From UBA940 sp045613745 (GTDB taxonomy: Bacteria > Bacteroidota > Bacteroidia > Bacteroidales > Rikenellaceae): a stretch of DNA of 64,000 bases. Below, in pieces: positions 18,296-26,852 of the stretch; the first letter of the stretch is position 1; each line of letters opens with the position of its first letter. The stretch is taken from the NCBI GenBank assembly GCA_045613745.1, contig JAZLBP010000001.1, forward strand, positions 62,001 to 126,000, given 5' to 3'. The position numbers were made by a program, and so were the translations under genes. The notes under the pieces are model-generated. The model had not been told where the DNA came from. It made no database searches and worked only from the letters and a program-made list of their open reading frames with translations.

Positions 18296-18303
18296 CAAAT
18301 TTA
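18296..18303 (-). promoter_or_regulatory. Probable -7 promoter element of the aromatic operon
   Basis: TAAATTTG on the minus strand matches the Bacteroidota -7 consensus TAnnTTTG exactly and would place the transcript start about 36 bases before the leader-peptide ATG. I do not see a good -33 TTTG at the usual spacing. Confidence 0.5.
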
Positions 18304-18381
18304 TACAATTTTTCGATAGCTTGTACTCTTTGCCACCATTTTTTTACACATTTTTCGCTTTTGCAGCCGAGGCGCAGGCAC

Positions 18382-18419
18382 AAAAAAAAGGCTATCCAAC
18401 CGCGTTGGGTCGGATAGCC
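18382..18419 (-). terminator. Terminator of the ackA-phosphotransacylase operon
   Basis: On the minus strand GGCTATCC pairs with GGATAGCC around a GC-rich loop that itself can pair (GACCC/GGTT), followed by eight Ts. It lies about 150 bases past the stop codon of the transacylase gene, after the repeat element at 18454-18572. Confidence 0.88.
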
Positions 18420-18453
18420 ACTCCTTTAAAAAATATATTTTCACAACTCTATA

Positions 18454-18572
18454 AAGTTGTATAACAAGTGCTAATTCAAGGCTTGCGAGCAGCGAGAAAG
18501 CGCAGTTTACTCGTCGTAAATGAGCATTTCGAGCGCGAGCGTAACGCCGAAGTAGCCTTGTTAGGCAACTTT
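18454..18572 (-). repeat. 3'-UTR repeat element, copy A
   Basis: A 119-bp segment that begins right at the stop codon of the transacylase gene. Its ends form an imperfect inverted repeat (AAGTTGTATAACAAG at one end, CTTGTTAGGCAACTT at the other). The first 85 or so bases are repeated with roughly 10-12 differences at 52828-52912, again between a minus-strand stop codon and a terminator. The shared core contains AGCGCAGTTTACTCG and CGTAAATGAGCATTT, able to form a small TTTAC/GTAAA hairpin. No coding capacity is apparent. Confidence 0.75.
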
Positions 18573-19476
18573 ATTTTACAGAGATAGCGGCCAATGCAAT
18601 CGAAGCCAGCTTCGAGTCGCGGCTGTCGCCACGCGAAGTCAGGATACAGGGTTTGGTAGTACCTTTAACCAATGCAGCCAGACGAGCGTCGCACCAGTGG
18701 GTAGCCAGCTTGAAGAAGGTGTTACCTGCCTCGATGCTGGGGAACAACAGACAGTCTGCGTCACCTGCTACACCGTTGGTTTTGTATTTCTTGGTCGCAA
18801 CAACCTCGGGATACAGAGCTACGTCAATCGACAGAGGACCCTCTACCAGCACGTTGCCGTATTTACCCTCGGCAGCGTTGGTGTGGATTTGGTACGACTC
18901 TGCGCTCGACACGATTTTGGGCAGCAGTTGCTCGCTGGGTGCGATACAAGCGATTTTGGGTTGCTCAACACCCAACACTTGTGCCACCTCAGCCAGGTAA
19001 CGTACCTCCCACTCTTTTTGCTCGAAGGTGGGTGCGGGGATGATAGCTGCGTCCGAAACCAAGATGAGTTTGTGGTACTTGGGAGTGTCGAAGATAGCAA
19101 CGTGGCTCAACACACCACCGGGGATGAGCAGGCCGTACTCTTTGTTAAGAATACCGCGAACGTATTTGTCCGACGAAACAAGACCCTTCATCAGGATGTC
19201 GCCCTCGCCATCGTGAACCATTTTAACGGCTTTGGCTACGCAATCAACGTCCTCTTTGATGTCGATAATCTCGAATTTTGCGGGGTCGATACCGTGCTCA
19301 GCGCACACTGCGTTGATAACATCTTTGTCACCAACCAGAACACCCTCGATGAAACCGAGCTCTACTGCATCGTTTACAGCCTCAATAGTGTGAGCATCTT
19401 GGGCATAAGCTGCCACAAGGCGACGTTTCGGGCCGCGTTTCGCAGCCTCGACAATCTCTTCCAAATGTTTAATCAT
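18571..19476 (-). CDS. Phosphate acetyl/butyryltransferase-family protein
   Basis: A 301-residue phosphotransacylase moving an acyl group between CoA and phosphate. The Pta/Ptb fold is clear: GVLVGDKDVI, the conserved DILMKGLVSSDKYVRGILN, LSHVAIFDTPKYHKLILVSDAAI, and C-terminal GVAGDADCLLFPSIEAGN. The length and the LVSSD segment are closer to phosphate butyryltransferase (Ptb) than to the short acetyl form, but the partner gene just upstream encodes an acetate-type kinase. The pair would convert acyl-CoA to the free acid with ATP formation in fermentation. Substrate (acetyl, propionyl or butyryl) cannot be decided from sequence. Confidence 0.9.
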   Translation of the reverse strand: MIKHLEEIVEAAKRGPKRRLVAAYAQDAHTIEAVNDAVELGFIEGVLVGDKDVINAVCAEHGIDPAKFEIIDIKEDVDCVAKAVKMVHDGEGDILMKGLVSSDKYVRGILNKEYGLLIPGGVLSHVAIFDTPKYHKLILVSDAAIIPAPTFEQKEWEVRYLAEVAQVLGVEQPKIACIAPSEQLLPKIVSSAESYQIHTNAAEGKYGNVLVEGPLSIDVALYPEVVATKKYKTNGVAGDADCLLFPSIEAGNTFFKLATHWCDARLAALVKGTTKPCILTSRGDSRDSKLASIALAAISVK

Positions 19477-19494
19477 TGTCTTCTCTGATTTTAT

Positions 19495-20703
19495 TTATTT
19501 TACCAAATTAAACGTATCTGTTGCGATGACAAGCTCCTCGTTGGTTGCGATAACGGCAACTTTAACTTTCGACTCGGGGGTCGAGAGCATAGTGTCAACA
19601 CCACGGGTTTTGTCGTTCAGCTCGCTGTCGTATTGAACACCCAGGAAGCCCAAACGGTCGCAAACGTAGCGGCGGAGGTCATTCGAGTTCTCACCCACAC
19701 CACCGGTGAAGATAACCATATCAACACCATTCATTTCGGCAGCGTAAGCACCTACAAAACCAGCGATTTTCGAGTAGTAGAGGTTACGGCCAACGATTGC
19801 GCGGGGGTTGCCTGCATCGAAAGCGTCGTCAACATCACGCATATCCGACGAAACACCGGTCAGAGCCTCGATACCCGATTTCTTGTTGAGTACGGTGTTG
19901 AGAGCGGCATAGTCAAGTCCCTCTTTCTCGCCGATATAGAGAACAGCACCTGCGTCAACAGCACCGCAACGGGTACCCATTACAAGACCATCGAGGGGAG
20001 TGAAGCCCATCGAGGTGTCGAACGATTTGCCGTTCAGCACAGCGGTGATCGAACCACCATTACCAACGTGGCAGGTGATGATTTTCGAGTTGTTGATGTC
20101 CAGGCCTGCAAACTCTGCGCCGCGACGTGCAACGAACTTGTGGCTGGTACCGTGGAAACCGTATTTACGAACGCGATACTTCTCGTAGTACTCGTAGGGA
20201 AGTGCATAGAGGTAGTTCTCGGCGGGGATGGTTTGGTGGAACGAGGTGTCGAACACTGCCACTTGGGGAACGGTGGGCAGCAGTTTTTGAATCGACAGAA
20301 CACCCTCCAAGTTGGCGGGGTTGTGCAGGGGAGCCAGCTCGAAGCACGAGCGGATTTTCTCGATAACGTCGGCGTCAACGAGTGCGCTTGCCGAGAAGTA
20401 CTCACCACCGTGAGCCACGCGGTGACCTACGGCGTTGAGTTGGTCGAGCGACGAGATAACACCGTGCTCGGCGTTGGTCAGAGCCTCGATAATCAGACGG
20501 ATACCCTCGGTGTGGTTGGGAATTGCACCGCGGTACTCATAAGGAGCGCGACCATCTTGGGGTTTGTGAGTCATAACGCCCTCGGGCAGACCGATACGGT
20601 CAACCAGACCTTTAACCAACAGTGTGTTTTGTGTCTCGGAGGTCATATCGATTACTTGGTACTTAATCGACGAACTTCCGCAGTTCAATACAAGAATTAC
20701 CAT
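19495..20703 (-). CDS. ackA: Acetate kinase
   Basis: A 402-residue ASKHA-fold kinase making acetate and ATP from acetyl phosphate. Visible signatures are VLNCGSSSIKYQ at the N-terminus, the GHRVAHGG loop, FDTSFHQTIP, the GFHGTSHKFVARR segment, the phosphate loop HVGNGGSITAV, DTSMGFTPLDGLVMGTRCG and IFTGGVGENS. Length is exactly that of AckA rather than butyrate kinase (about 355 residues). It starts the two-gene minus-strand operon; the transacylase follows 18 bases downstream. Confidence 0.96.
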   Translation of the reverse strand: MVILVLNCGSSSIKYQVIDMTSETQNTLLVKGLVDRIGLPEGVMTHKPQDGRAPYEYRGAIPNHTEGIRLIIEALTNAEHGVISSLDQLNAVGHRVAHGGEYFSASALVDADVIEKIRSCFELAPLHNPANLEGVLSIQKLLPTVPQVAVFDTSFHQTIPAENYLYALPYEYYEKYRVRKYGFHGTSHKFVARRGAEFAGLDINNSKIITCHVGNGGSITAVLNGKSFDTSMGFTPLDGLVMGTRCGAVDAGAVLYIGEKEGLDYAALNTVLNKKSGIEALTGVSSDMRDVDDAFDAGNPRAIVGRNLYYSKIAGFVGAYAAEMNGVDMVIFTGGVGENSNDLRRYVCDRLGFLGVQYDSELNDKTRGVDTMLSTPESKVKVAVIATNEELVIATDTFNLVK

Positions 20704-20927
20704 AATTGTTGTGTTTTATATTTTATGTTTGTTTTGTCTGAAAAAGTCGAGGACACGCACGCCGATAAAATCATTCCCTCACTCGCCCGTAAACCTTGCG
20801 CCCAGAAACGGCACAACACCCGACAAAGTACTGCTATCCGCAACACTCTGCCTTCCAACCATTTACAAGCCACCAGCCACACTCGGCCGCCTCTCGCACC
20901 CCATAGGGGTGTTTGGCTCTCGGACTG

Positions 20928-20935
20928 CAAAGTTA
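20928..20935 (-). promoter_or_regulatory. Probable -7 promoter element for ackA
   Basis: TAACTTTG on the minus strand fits TAnnTTTG. No clear -33 box is seen at the usual distance. The implied leader is about 215 bases. Confidence 0.45.
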
Positions 20936-21006
20936 ATCTTTTTTGGGCAGAATGTTCGCCCTAATGCAAAAAAGTTGTAAAGAATAATAAATATTAAGAG
21001 GTTTGG

Positions 21007-21037
21007 TTGGTGGTTTGCATTTTTTACGCTACATTTG
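21007..21037 (+). promoter_or_regulatory. Promoter of the DUF349 gene
   Basis: TACATTTG at 21030-21037 is a perfect -7 box, with a TTG about 20 bases upstream as a weak -33 box. Transcription would begin near 21044, which rules out the in-frame start at 21003 and supports 21105 or 21114. Confidence 0.6.
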
Positions 21038-21104
21038 CGTTTGTGGTGGAGTGTGTTTTTTCGCAACTGCCGACCACAAACACCGAAAGTTTCTAAATTT
21101 CAGA

Positions 21105-23036
21105 ATGGTTACTATGAAAACACCAGAGTCTGTTCCTGTGGAACAAGTCGGCACTACTGCCGAGGATGTGCAACAACAATCCCCCGTAAACCAAACCTCT
21201 GCCGCAGAGCAAAACGACGAGACTATCGAACAGGTAGATTTCTCGGACGAGGAGGCTATGCTCGCCGCCGAAAGTGACGAAGTGTCGCTGGGTGAGGCCG
21301 CAGAGGGCGAAGATGATTCCGTATCGGCCGCAACGTATGCGGGCAAAAGCAAGGCTGAATTGGTAGAAATTCTCGCCGACAAGGTTCACAACGAACCCGT
21401 ACAGTCGCTGCGAGGCACCATCGAGGCCATCAAAATCGCGTTCTACAAAGCGCACAAAGCCGACATCGAGGTTCTGCGTCGCCAGGCTGTTGAAGCTGGT
21501 GCAGACCCCGACAACCTGAACCTGCCCACCGACACCAACGAGGTGGCACTCAAAGCCCTCATCGCAGAGTATCGCACCAAACGCGACGAGTATATGGCAG
21601 GACAAGAGCAAAGCAAAGAGGATAATCTCAAAGCGAAACTCGCAATCATCGAGGAGCTCAAAGCCCTTATCAACAGCAACGAAACTATGAACCAAACGTT
21701 CGCTACGTTCCGCGAGTTGCAACAACGCTGGAAGGATGCAGGTCCCGTACCCCAAGCCAATATGAAGGATTTGTGGGAAACCTACAACCACCACGTCGAG
21801 AACTTCTACGAGTATATCAAAATCAACAAGGAGCTTCGCGATATGGACCTCAAACGTAACTACGAGGCCAAACTCGCGCTGTGTGAGCAAGCCGAGGCAC
21901 TCATCCTTGAGCCTTCGGTGGTAACCGCTTTCCACAGCCTCCAAAAACTGCACGACGACTGGCGTGAAATCGGCCCCGTAGCTACCGAGTACAAGGAGAG
22001 CCTGTGGGAGCGTTTCAAAGAGGCCAGCTCGCGCATCAACAAACGTCACCAACAACACTTCGAGGAGATCAAGGAGGAGCAACAACAAAACCTTGAACTC
22101 AAAACCAAACTTTGCGAGCAAACCGAGGAGCTGAACAACATCGCCTGCGAGTCGCGCAAGGAGTGGAACAAGGCTTCGGAGAAGCTGCTCGAAATCCAAA
22201 AAGTGTGGAAAACCATCGGCTTCGCACCCAAGAAGGAGAACTCGCGCATCTATGAGCGTTTCCGCACCGCGTGCGACACCTTCTTCGAGCGCAAACGTAC
22301 CTATTACAGCGGTCTGAAAGACCAAATGGAGGAGAACCTCGCACTGAAAACCCAAATCTGCGAGCAAGCCGAGGCTATTATGAACAGCGACGACTGGAAA
22401 ACCACAGGAGAGCGTCTTATCGACCTGCAACGCAGATGGAAAGAGATTGGTGCTGTACCCCGCCGCCAGTCGGATGCTGTGTGGAAACGTTTCCGCGCTG
22501 CGTGCGACACCTTCTTCGAGCGCAAAGCAGCCCACTTCTCGTCGGTTGACTCGGAGCACAAAGATAACCTCAGCCGCAAACGCGCGCTGCTGGATGAGAT
22601 GGCTGCGTTCGACCTCGCAGGCGTGACCTTCGAGGCTATCAAGGATTTCCAACGCCGTTGGGGCGAAATCGGATTCGTGCCCATCAAACAAAAAGAGGCT
22701 ATTCAAAAACAATATAAAGAGGTTGTTGACAAACTGTTCGGTGCTCTGCGTGGCAGCGAGCGCGAGCGTAACTTCGACAAGTTCCGCAACCGCATCTCGA
22801 CCCTCAAACAGAGTGGCGACAAACGACTCCGCTTCGAGCGCGAGCGTCTGTTCAACAAGGTGAAACAGTTGGAGGCCGACATCGCAACCTTGGAGAACAA
22901 CATCGGTTTCTTCGCAGGCAGCAAGAACGCCGAGTCGCTGATTGCCGAGGTGCGCATCAAAATCACCAAGGCCAAAGAGGAGATGGCCGACGCCATCAAA
23001 AAAGTTCAGGCTATTGACGCCGAGGACAAACAATAG
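21105..23036 (+). CDS. DUF349-repeat protein
   Basis: A cytoplasmic, charged, largely helical protein of 643 residues. I place the start at 21105 (MVTMKTPESV; the Met at 21114 is equally possible), as a promoter lies at 21030. After an acidic N-terminal 110 residues there are about five DUF349 units, each with a helix ending in a Trp motif: LQQRWKDAGPVPQ, LHDDWREIGPV, IQKVWKTIGFAPKKEN, LQRRWKEIGAVPRRQ, FQRRWGEIGFVPIKQ. The C-terminus is a coiled coil (KVKQLEADIATLENNIGFF). DUF349 proteins are common in Bacteroidota and of unclear role, so none is proposed. It precedes pyrG by 31 bases. Confidence 0.92.
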   Translation: MVTMKTPESVPVEQVGTTAEDVQQQSPVNQTSAAEQNDETIEQVDFSDEEAMLAAESDEVSLGEAAEGEDDSVSAATYAGKSKAELVEILADKVHNEPVQSLRGTIEAIKIAFYKAHKADIEVLRRQAVEAGADPDNLNLPTDTNEVALKALIAEYRTKRDEYMAGQEQSKEDNLKAKLAIIEELKALINSNETMNQTFATFRELQQRWKDAGPVPQANMKDLWETYNHHVENFYEYIKINKELRDMDLKRNYEAKLALCEQAEALILEPSVVTAFHSLQKLHDDWREIGPVATEYKESLWERFKEASSRINKRHQQHFEEIKEEQQQNLELKTKLCEQTEELNNIACESRKEWNKASEKLLEIQKVWKTIGFAPKKENSRIYERFRTACDTFFERKRTYYSGLKDQMEENLALKTQICEQAEAIMNSDDWKTTGERLIDLQRRWKEIGAVPRRQSDAVWKRFRAACDTFFERKAAHFSSVDSEHKDNLSRKRALLDEMAAFDLAGVTFEAIKDFQRRWGEIGFVPIKQKEAIQKQYKEVVDKLFGALRGSERERNFDKFRNRISTLKQSGDKRLRFERERLFNKVKQLEADIATLENNIGFFAGSKNAESLIAEVRIKITKAKEEMADAIKKVQAIDAEDKQ

Positions 23037-23067
23037 AATTAAGAACTAAAACATACAATACTACACA

Positions 23068-24696
23068 ATGGAAAAGAGTGAAAAACAAACAAAGTATATC
23101 TTTGTGACGGGTGGTGTTGCTTCGTCGCTCGGCAAGGGTATTATCGCAGCCTCGTTGGCAAAACTGTTGCAAGCAAGAGGTTATTCGGTTACTAACCAAA
23201 AATGTGATCCCTACATCAATGTCGATCCCGGAACTCTGAGCCCCTATGAGCACGGCGAGTGCTACGTTACCGAAGATGGCGCCGTAACCGACCTCGACCT
23301 GGGTCACTACGAGCGTTTTACCGGCACTCCCACCTCGCAAGCCAATGGTGTAACCACCGGCCGCATCTACCAAAATGTTATCAACAAGGAGCGTAGCGGT
23401 CAGTATCAAGGTAAAACCGTTCAGGTTGTACCCCACATCACCGACGAGATCAAACGTTCGATTCTCAAACTCGGCAAACAAGGACAATACGACATCATCA
23501 TCACCGAGATAGGTGGTACCGTAGGTGACTTGGAGTCGCTGCCCTACATCGAGGCTGTGCGCCAACTGCGCTACTCGCTGGGCCCCAAAAACACCGCAGT
23601 TGTTCACCTGACTCTGGTTCCCTATATGGCTGCCAACGGTGAGCTGAAAACCAAACCTACACAACACTCGGTAAAAACCCTGCAAGAGTACGGTATCCAA
23701 CCCGATATGCTGGTTCTCCGCACCGAGCACCCTCTGAACGAGGAGGTTTGCAGCAAGGTTGCTCTGTTCTGTAACGTTGACCAAAACGCTGTGTTTGAGT
23801 CGGTTGACGTTCCTACCATCTATGAGGTACCCCTCAAAATGCACGAGCAACACTTGGACGACGTAACTCTCGAAAAACTCAACCTGCCCGGTCTGCACCC
23901 CGCAGATATGAGCGACTGGCAAGACTATGTAAACCGCGTGAAAAACTACGACAAAGAGGTTCACATCGCGCTGGTTGGTAAATATGTTGAGCTGCCCGAC
24001 GCTTACAAGTCGATTTCGGAGTCGTTCATCCACGCAGGTGCTACCAACGACGTGAAAGTTCGCATCAACTACATCAACGCCGAGACCATCACCCCCAACA
24101 CTGTTGAGGGTCTGCTGGCAGGTGCTTCGGGTGTGTTGGTTGCTCCCGGCTTCGGCCAACGTGGTGTTGACGGCAAGATTGAGGCCGTTCGCTACGCTCG
24201 TGAGAACAAAATTCCTATGTTCGGTATCAACCTCGGTATGCACGCCGCAATTCTGGACTTCGCACGCAACGTGCTGGGTCACAAAGATGCTGACTCGACC
24301 GAGTACCACGGCACTTCGTACCCCGTTCTGGACCTGTGCGCCGAGCAAAAGAGCATGACCACCATCGACGGCACTATGCGTCAAGGTGCTTACGCTTGCC
24401 AACTCGACGAAGACAGCTTGTGTGCCAAGATTTATGGCCGCACCGCTATCTCGGAGCGTCACCGCCACCGCTATGAGTTCAACAACAAATATCTGGCCGA
24501 GTTCAAGGCTGCAGGTCTGAAACCCGTGGGTATCAACCCCGAGACCAACCTTGTTGAGGTATTCGAGCTGGAGGGTCACCCCTGGTTCATCGCTGTGAAC
24601 TTCCACCCCGAGTACAAGAGCAACGTAATGCGTCCTCACCCGCTGTTTGTTGATTTCGTTCGCGCAGCTTGCGAGTACGAGGCTCAAAACAAATAG
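23068..24696 (+). CDS. pyrG: CTP synthase with altered glutaminase site
   Basis: A 542-residue enzyme converting UTP to CTP. The synthase domain (1-275) is canonical: IFVTGGVASSLGKGI, the KCDPYINVDPGTLSPYEHGE loop, VPHITDEIK and EIGGTVGDLES. The class I glutaminase domain follows, with the oxyanion-loop region VAPGFGQRG and the HPE pair (NFHPEYKS) kept. The nucleophile elbow, normally G-x-C-x-GMQ, reads GINLGMH (386-392): Asn388 (codon AAC at 24229-24231) replaces the catalytic Cys and His392 the following Gln. If the sequence is right the enzyme should depend on free ammonia. Reading frame and length are otherwise intact. Confidence 0.94.
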   Translation: MEKSEKQTKYIFVTGGVASSLGKGIIAASLAKLLQARGYSVTNQKCDPYINVDPGTLSPYEHGECYVTEDGAVTDLDLGHYERFTGTPTSQANGVTTGRIYQNVINKERSGQYQGKTVQVVPHITDEIKRSILKLGKQGQYDIIITEIGGTVGDLESLPYIEAVRQLRYSLGPKNTAVVHLTLVPYMAANGELKTKPTQHSVKTLQEYGIQPDMLVLRTEHPLNEEVCSKVALFCNVDQNAVFESVDVPTIYEVPLKMHEQHLDDVTLEKLNLPGLHPADMSDWQDYVNRVKNYDKEVHIALVGKYVELPDAYKSISESFIHAGATNDVKVRINYINAETITPNTVEGLLAGASGVLVAPGFGQRGVDGKIEAVRYARENKIPMFGINLGMHAAILDFARNVLGHKDADSTEYHGTSYPVLDLCAEQKSMTTIDGTMRQGAYACQLDEDSLCAKIYGRTAISERHRHRYEFNNKYLAEFKAAGLKPVGINPETNLVEVFELEGHPWFIAVNFHPEYKSNVMRPHPLFVDFVRAACEYEAQNK

Positions 24697-24768
24697 TTTT
24701 TATTCAGTTTGCTCTACCGTTCACGAAGGTAGAGTAAAACGCTGATTATCGGACTTCTAATCACAACC

Positions 24769-24793
24769 CCCGCCTTCGGACGGGGGTATTGTG
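24769..24793 (+). terminator. Weak hairpin after pyrG
   Basis: ACCCCCGCC-TTCG-GACGGGGGT forms a GC-rich stem with a TTCG tetraloop and one mismatch, but only a poor T tract follows. It may stabilise the pyrG 3' end or partly terminate before yidC. Confidence 0.4.
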
Positions 24794-24841
24794 CTGAAAT
24801 ATGACTACAAGTAAAGAACGAAAAAACTAATACTGACGGAA

Positions 24842-26725
24842 ATGGATAAAAAGTCTATCATCGGACTTGTTCTGATTGGTGCTATTATGTTCGGCTACAC
24901 TTGGTACAGCGGCAAACAAGCTGCCAAATATCAGGCCGAGCGTGCCGTGCAAGACTCGATTGCTTTTGTGGAGGCACAACGCGAGCTCGCTTCGGCAGCC
25001 GACCAACTCTTTGAGCAAGCCGACCAAAACAAACAACAAACCGAGGAGGAAAATCTCCGCAACAATATCGGCGACCAACTCTTCGCTGCACAAAAGAGCG
25101 AGGCTCAAACCTTCACTCTGTCGAACGGCGTGGCTGAGTATGAGTTCAACACTCGTGGTGGTCAAATCAGCGAGGTGACTCTGCTGGACTACACCAAATA
25201 TGGTGGCGAGCCCCTGCAAATGTTTGTCCCCGGCACCGAGCGTTTCGACGTCGAGTTCTTCATCCAAAAAGGTTACAAGAACTTTGCGCTCAACACCGGC
25301 AACTACAACTTCGAGTGCATCGCACCCGCGACCGAGTGGGCCGAGGGCGAGGAGAGCAAACAAGTTCGTATGCGTCTGGCGGTGGATTCGACCGCATCGT
25401 TGGAGTATGTTTACACCATCTACCGCGACAACTATATGCTCGACTTCGACATCGACTTCTCGGGCATCTCGCACCTGATGGCATCGCAATACGACTTCGA
25501 CATCGTATGGAAAAACTCGTCGCCCCAAAACGAGAAGGGATTTACCAACGAGAACAACTACACAACCGTAGCTTACCGCTTCCCCGGCGACAAACCCGAG
25601 GAGCTGGGTCTTGGCAAAGAGGGTCAGTCGAAGAGCGAGCGCATCACCTCGAAAGTTGAGTGGGTTGCATTCAAACAACAGTTCTTCTCGTCGATTCTGG
25701 TTGCCAAAGATGACTTCCAAGATGGCGAGGTGGGTTACGCAACATACAAACCATACTCGGGTCGCATCAAGGATTTCTCGGCAGAGATGGGTGTACCCTA
25801 CTCGACCGACAAACAAGTGTATGGTTTCAGTATGTACTTCGGTCCCAACAAGTTCAACCTGTTGGAGGAGTACGACCTGGGCTTCGAGTATCTGGTGCCG
25901 CTGGGTGGTAGCCTTGTGGGCTGGATCAACCGCTGGTTTGTGATTCCGATGTTCGATTTCCTGAGCAAGTTCATCGGCAGCTTCGGCTGGATTATCCTCA
26001 TTATGACTCTGGTTATCAAGATTGTCATCTTCCCGCTGACCTACAAATCGTATCAGTCGTCGGCAAAGATGCGCGTGCTCAAACCCGAGATTGACGCCCT
26101 GAACGAGAAGTACCCCCGTCAAGAGGATGCGATGAAAAAGCAACAAGCCACAATGGAGCTCTACCAAAAGGCTGGCATCAGCCCTATGAGCGGTTGTATT
26201 CCTATGTTGATTCAGTTGCCTATTCTGTGGGCGATGTTCCGTTTCTTCCCCGCGTCGATTGAGCTTCGTGGCGAGAAACTGTGGTGGGCCGACGACTTGT
26301 CGAGCTACGACAGCATTCTCAACCTGCCCTTCAACATTCCGTTCTATGGCAACCACGTCAGCCTGTTCGCCATTATGATGTCGGCAATGCTGGTAATCTC
26401 GTCGCTGGTGAATATGCGCAACTCGGGCCAACAACAAATGCCCGGTATGAAGTTTATGATGGTATGGATGATGCCCATTATGATGTTGTTCTTTATGAAT
26501 AACTACGCGAGCGGTCTGTGCTACTACTACTTCCTATCGAGCCTTATCACCCTCGTTCAAATGTTCATCGTTCGCTCGATGATTGACGACAACAAGGTGC
26601 GCGCCAAGATGGCCGAGAACGCCAAGAAACCCCGCAAGAAGAGCAAGTTCCAACAACGCTACGAGGAGGCACTCAAAGCACAACAAGCTCAACTGCGCGA
26701 ACAACAACGCCGCAACGGTCGATAG
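24842..26725 (+). CDS. yidC: Membrane protein insertase YidC
   Basis: A 627-residue inner-membrane insertase and chaperone. Residues 5-22 form the first membrane helix (IIGLVLIGAIMFGYTWY). A periplasmic beta-sandwich spans about 85-360. The conserved insertase core follows: FGWIILIMTLVIKIVIFPLTYKSYQSSAKM near 380-410, MKKQQATMELYQKAGISPMSGCIPMLIQLPI, and FMMVWMMPIMMLFFMNNYASGLCYYYFLSS. The charged C-terminal tail (KPRKKSKFQQRYEEALKAQ) is normal for Bacteroidota and helps ribosome contact. A terminator follows 30 bases after the stop. Confidence 0.97.
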   Translation: MDKKSIIGLVLIGAIMFGYTWYSGKQAAKYQAERAVQDSIAFVEAQRELASAADQLFEQADQNKQQTEEENLRNNIGDQLFAAQKSEAQTFTLSNGVAEYEFNTRGGQISEVTLLDYTKYGGEPLQMFVPGTERFDVEFFIQKGYKNFALNTGNYNFECIAPATEWAEGEESKQVRMRLAVDSTASLEYVYTIYRDNYMLDFDIDFSGISHLMASQYDFDIVWKNSSPQNEKGFTNENNYTTVAYRFPGDKPEELGLGKEGQSKSERITSKVEWVAFKQQFFSSILVAKDDFQDGEVGYATYKPYSGRIKDFSAEMGVPYSTDKQVYGFSMYFGPNKFNLLEEYDLGFEYLVPLGGSLVGWINRWFVIPMFDFLSKFIGSFGWIILIMTLVIKIVIFPLTYKSYQSSAKMRVLKPEIDALNEKYPRQEDAMKKQQATMELYQKAGISPMSGCIPMLIQLPILWAMFRFFPASIELRGEKLWWADDLSSYDSILNLPFNIPFYGNHVSLFAIMMSAMLVISSLVNMRNSGQQQMPGMKFMMVWMMPIMMLFFMNNYASGLCYYYFLSSLITLVQMFIVRSMIDDNKVRAKMAENAKKPRKKSKFQQRYEEALKAQQAQLREQQRRNGR

Positions 26726-26754
26726 ACCTACGATGATATTAAAATTCCCTTTTG

Positions 26755-26796
26755 AACGGGGTTGTCTGACAAAGGTCGGGCAACCCCGTTTTATTT
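26755..26796 (+). terminator. Rho-independent terminator after yidC
   Basis: AACGGGGTTG pairs with CAACCCCGTT around a 16-base loop and is followed by TTATTTATAT. Confidence 0.85.
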
Positions 26797-26803
26797 ATAT
26801 CTA

Positions 26804-26832
26804 TTTGTTTAAATAAAAAAGTTGTATTTTCG
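26804..26832 (+). promoter_or_regulatory. Possible promoter of the WG-repeat/VWA pair
   Basis: TTTG at 26804-26807 and TATTTTCG at 26825-26832 (one mismatch to TAnnTTTG) are spaced by 17 bases, slightly short. A start near 26839 would give a 14-base leader before the ATG at 26853. Confidence 0.4.
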
Positions 26833-26852
26833 TAGAGAAAACTACTGGAGAT

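Larger units (their letters stand above)
20704..21104. other. Divergent intergenic region between ackA and the DUF349 gene
   Basis: About 400 bases with no convincing gene. Both genes appear to be driven from the right half: a minus-strand TAACTTTG at 20928-20935 and a plus-strand TACATTTG at 21030-21037. This gives ackA a 5' untranslated leader of roughly 215 bases (20704-20920), long for this phylum, containing short inverted repeats (CACCCCTATGGGGTG on the minus strand). I do not recognise a riboswitch. Confidence 0.6.

Noticed and set aside
20736..20980. Open reading frames in the ackA leader region
   Set aside because: No family resemblance, overlapping the promoter of ackA, and proline- or arginine-rich composition typical of chance frames.
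21003..21104. In-frame extension of the DUF349 protein to 21003
   Set aside because: A perfect -7 box at 21030-21037 puts transcription start inside it, and the extension is Cys/Phe-rich and unlike the family.
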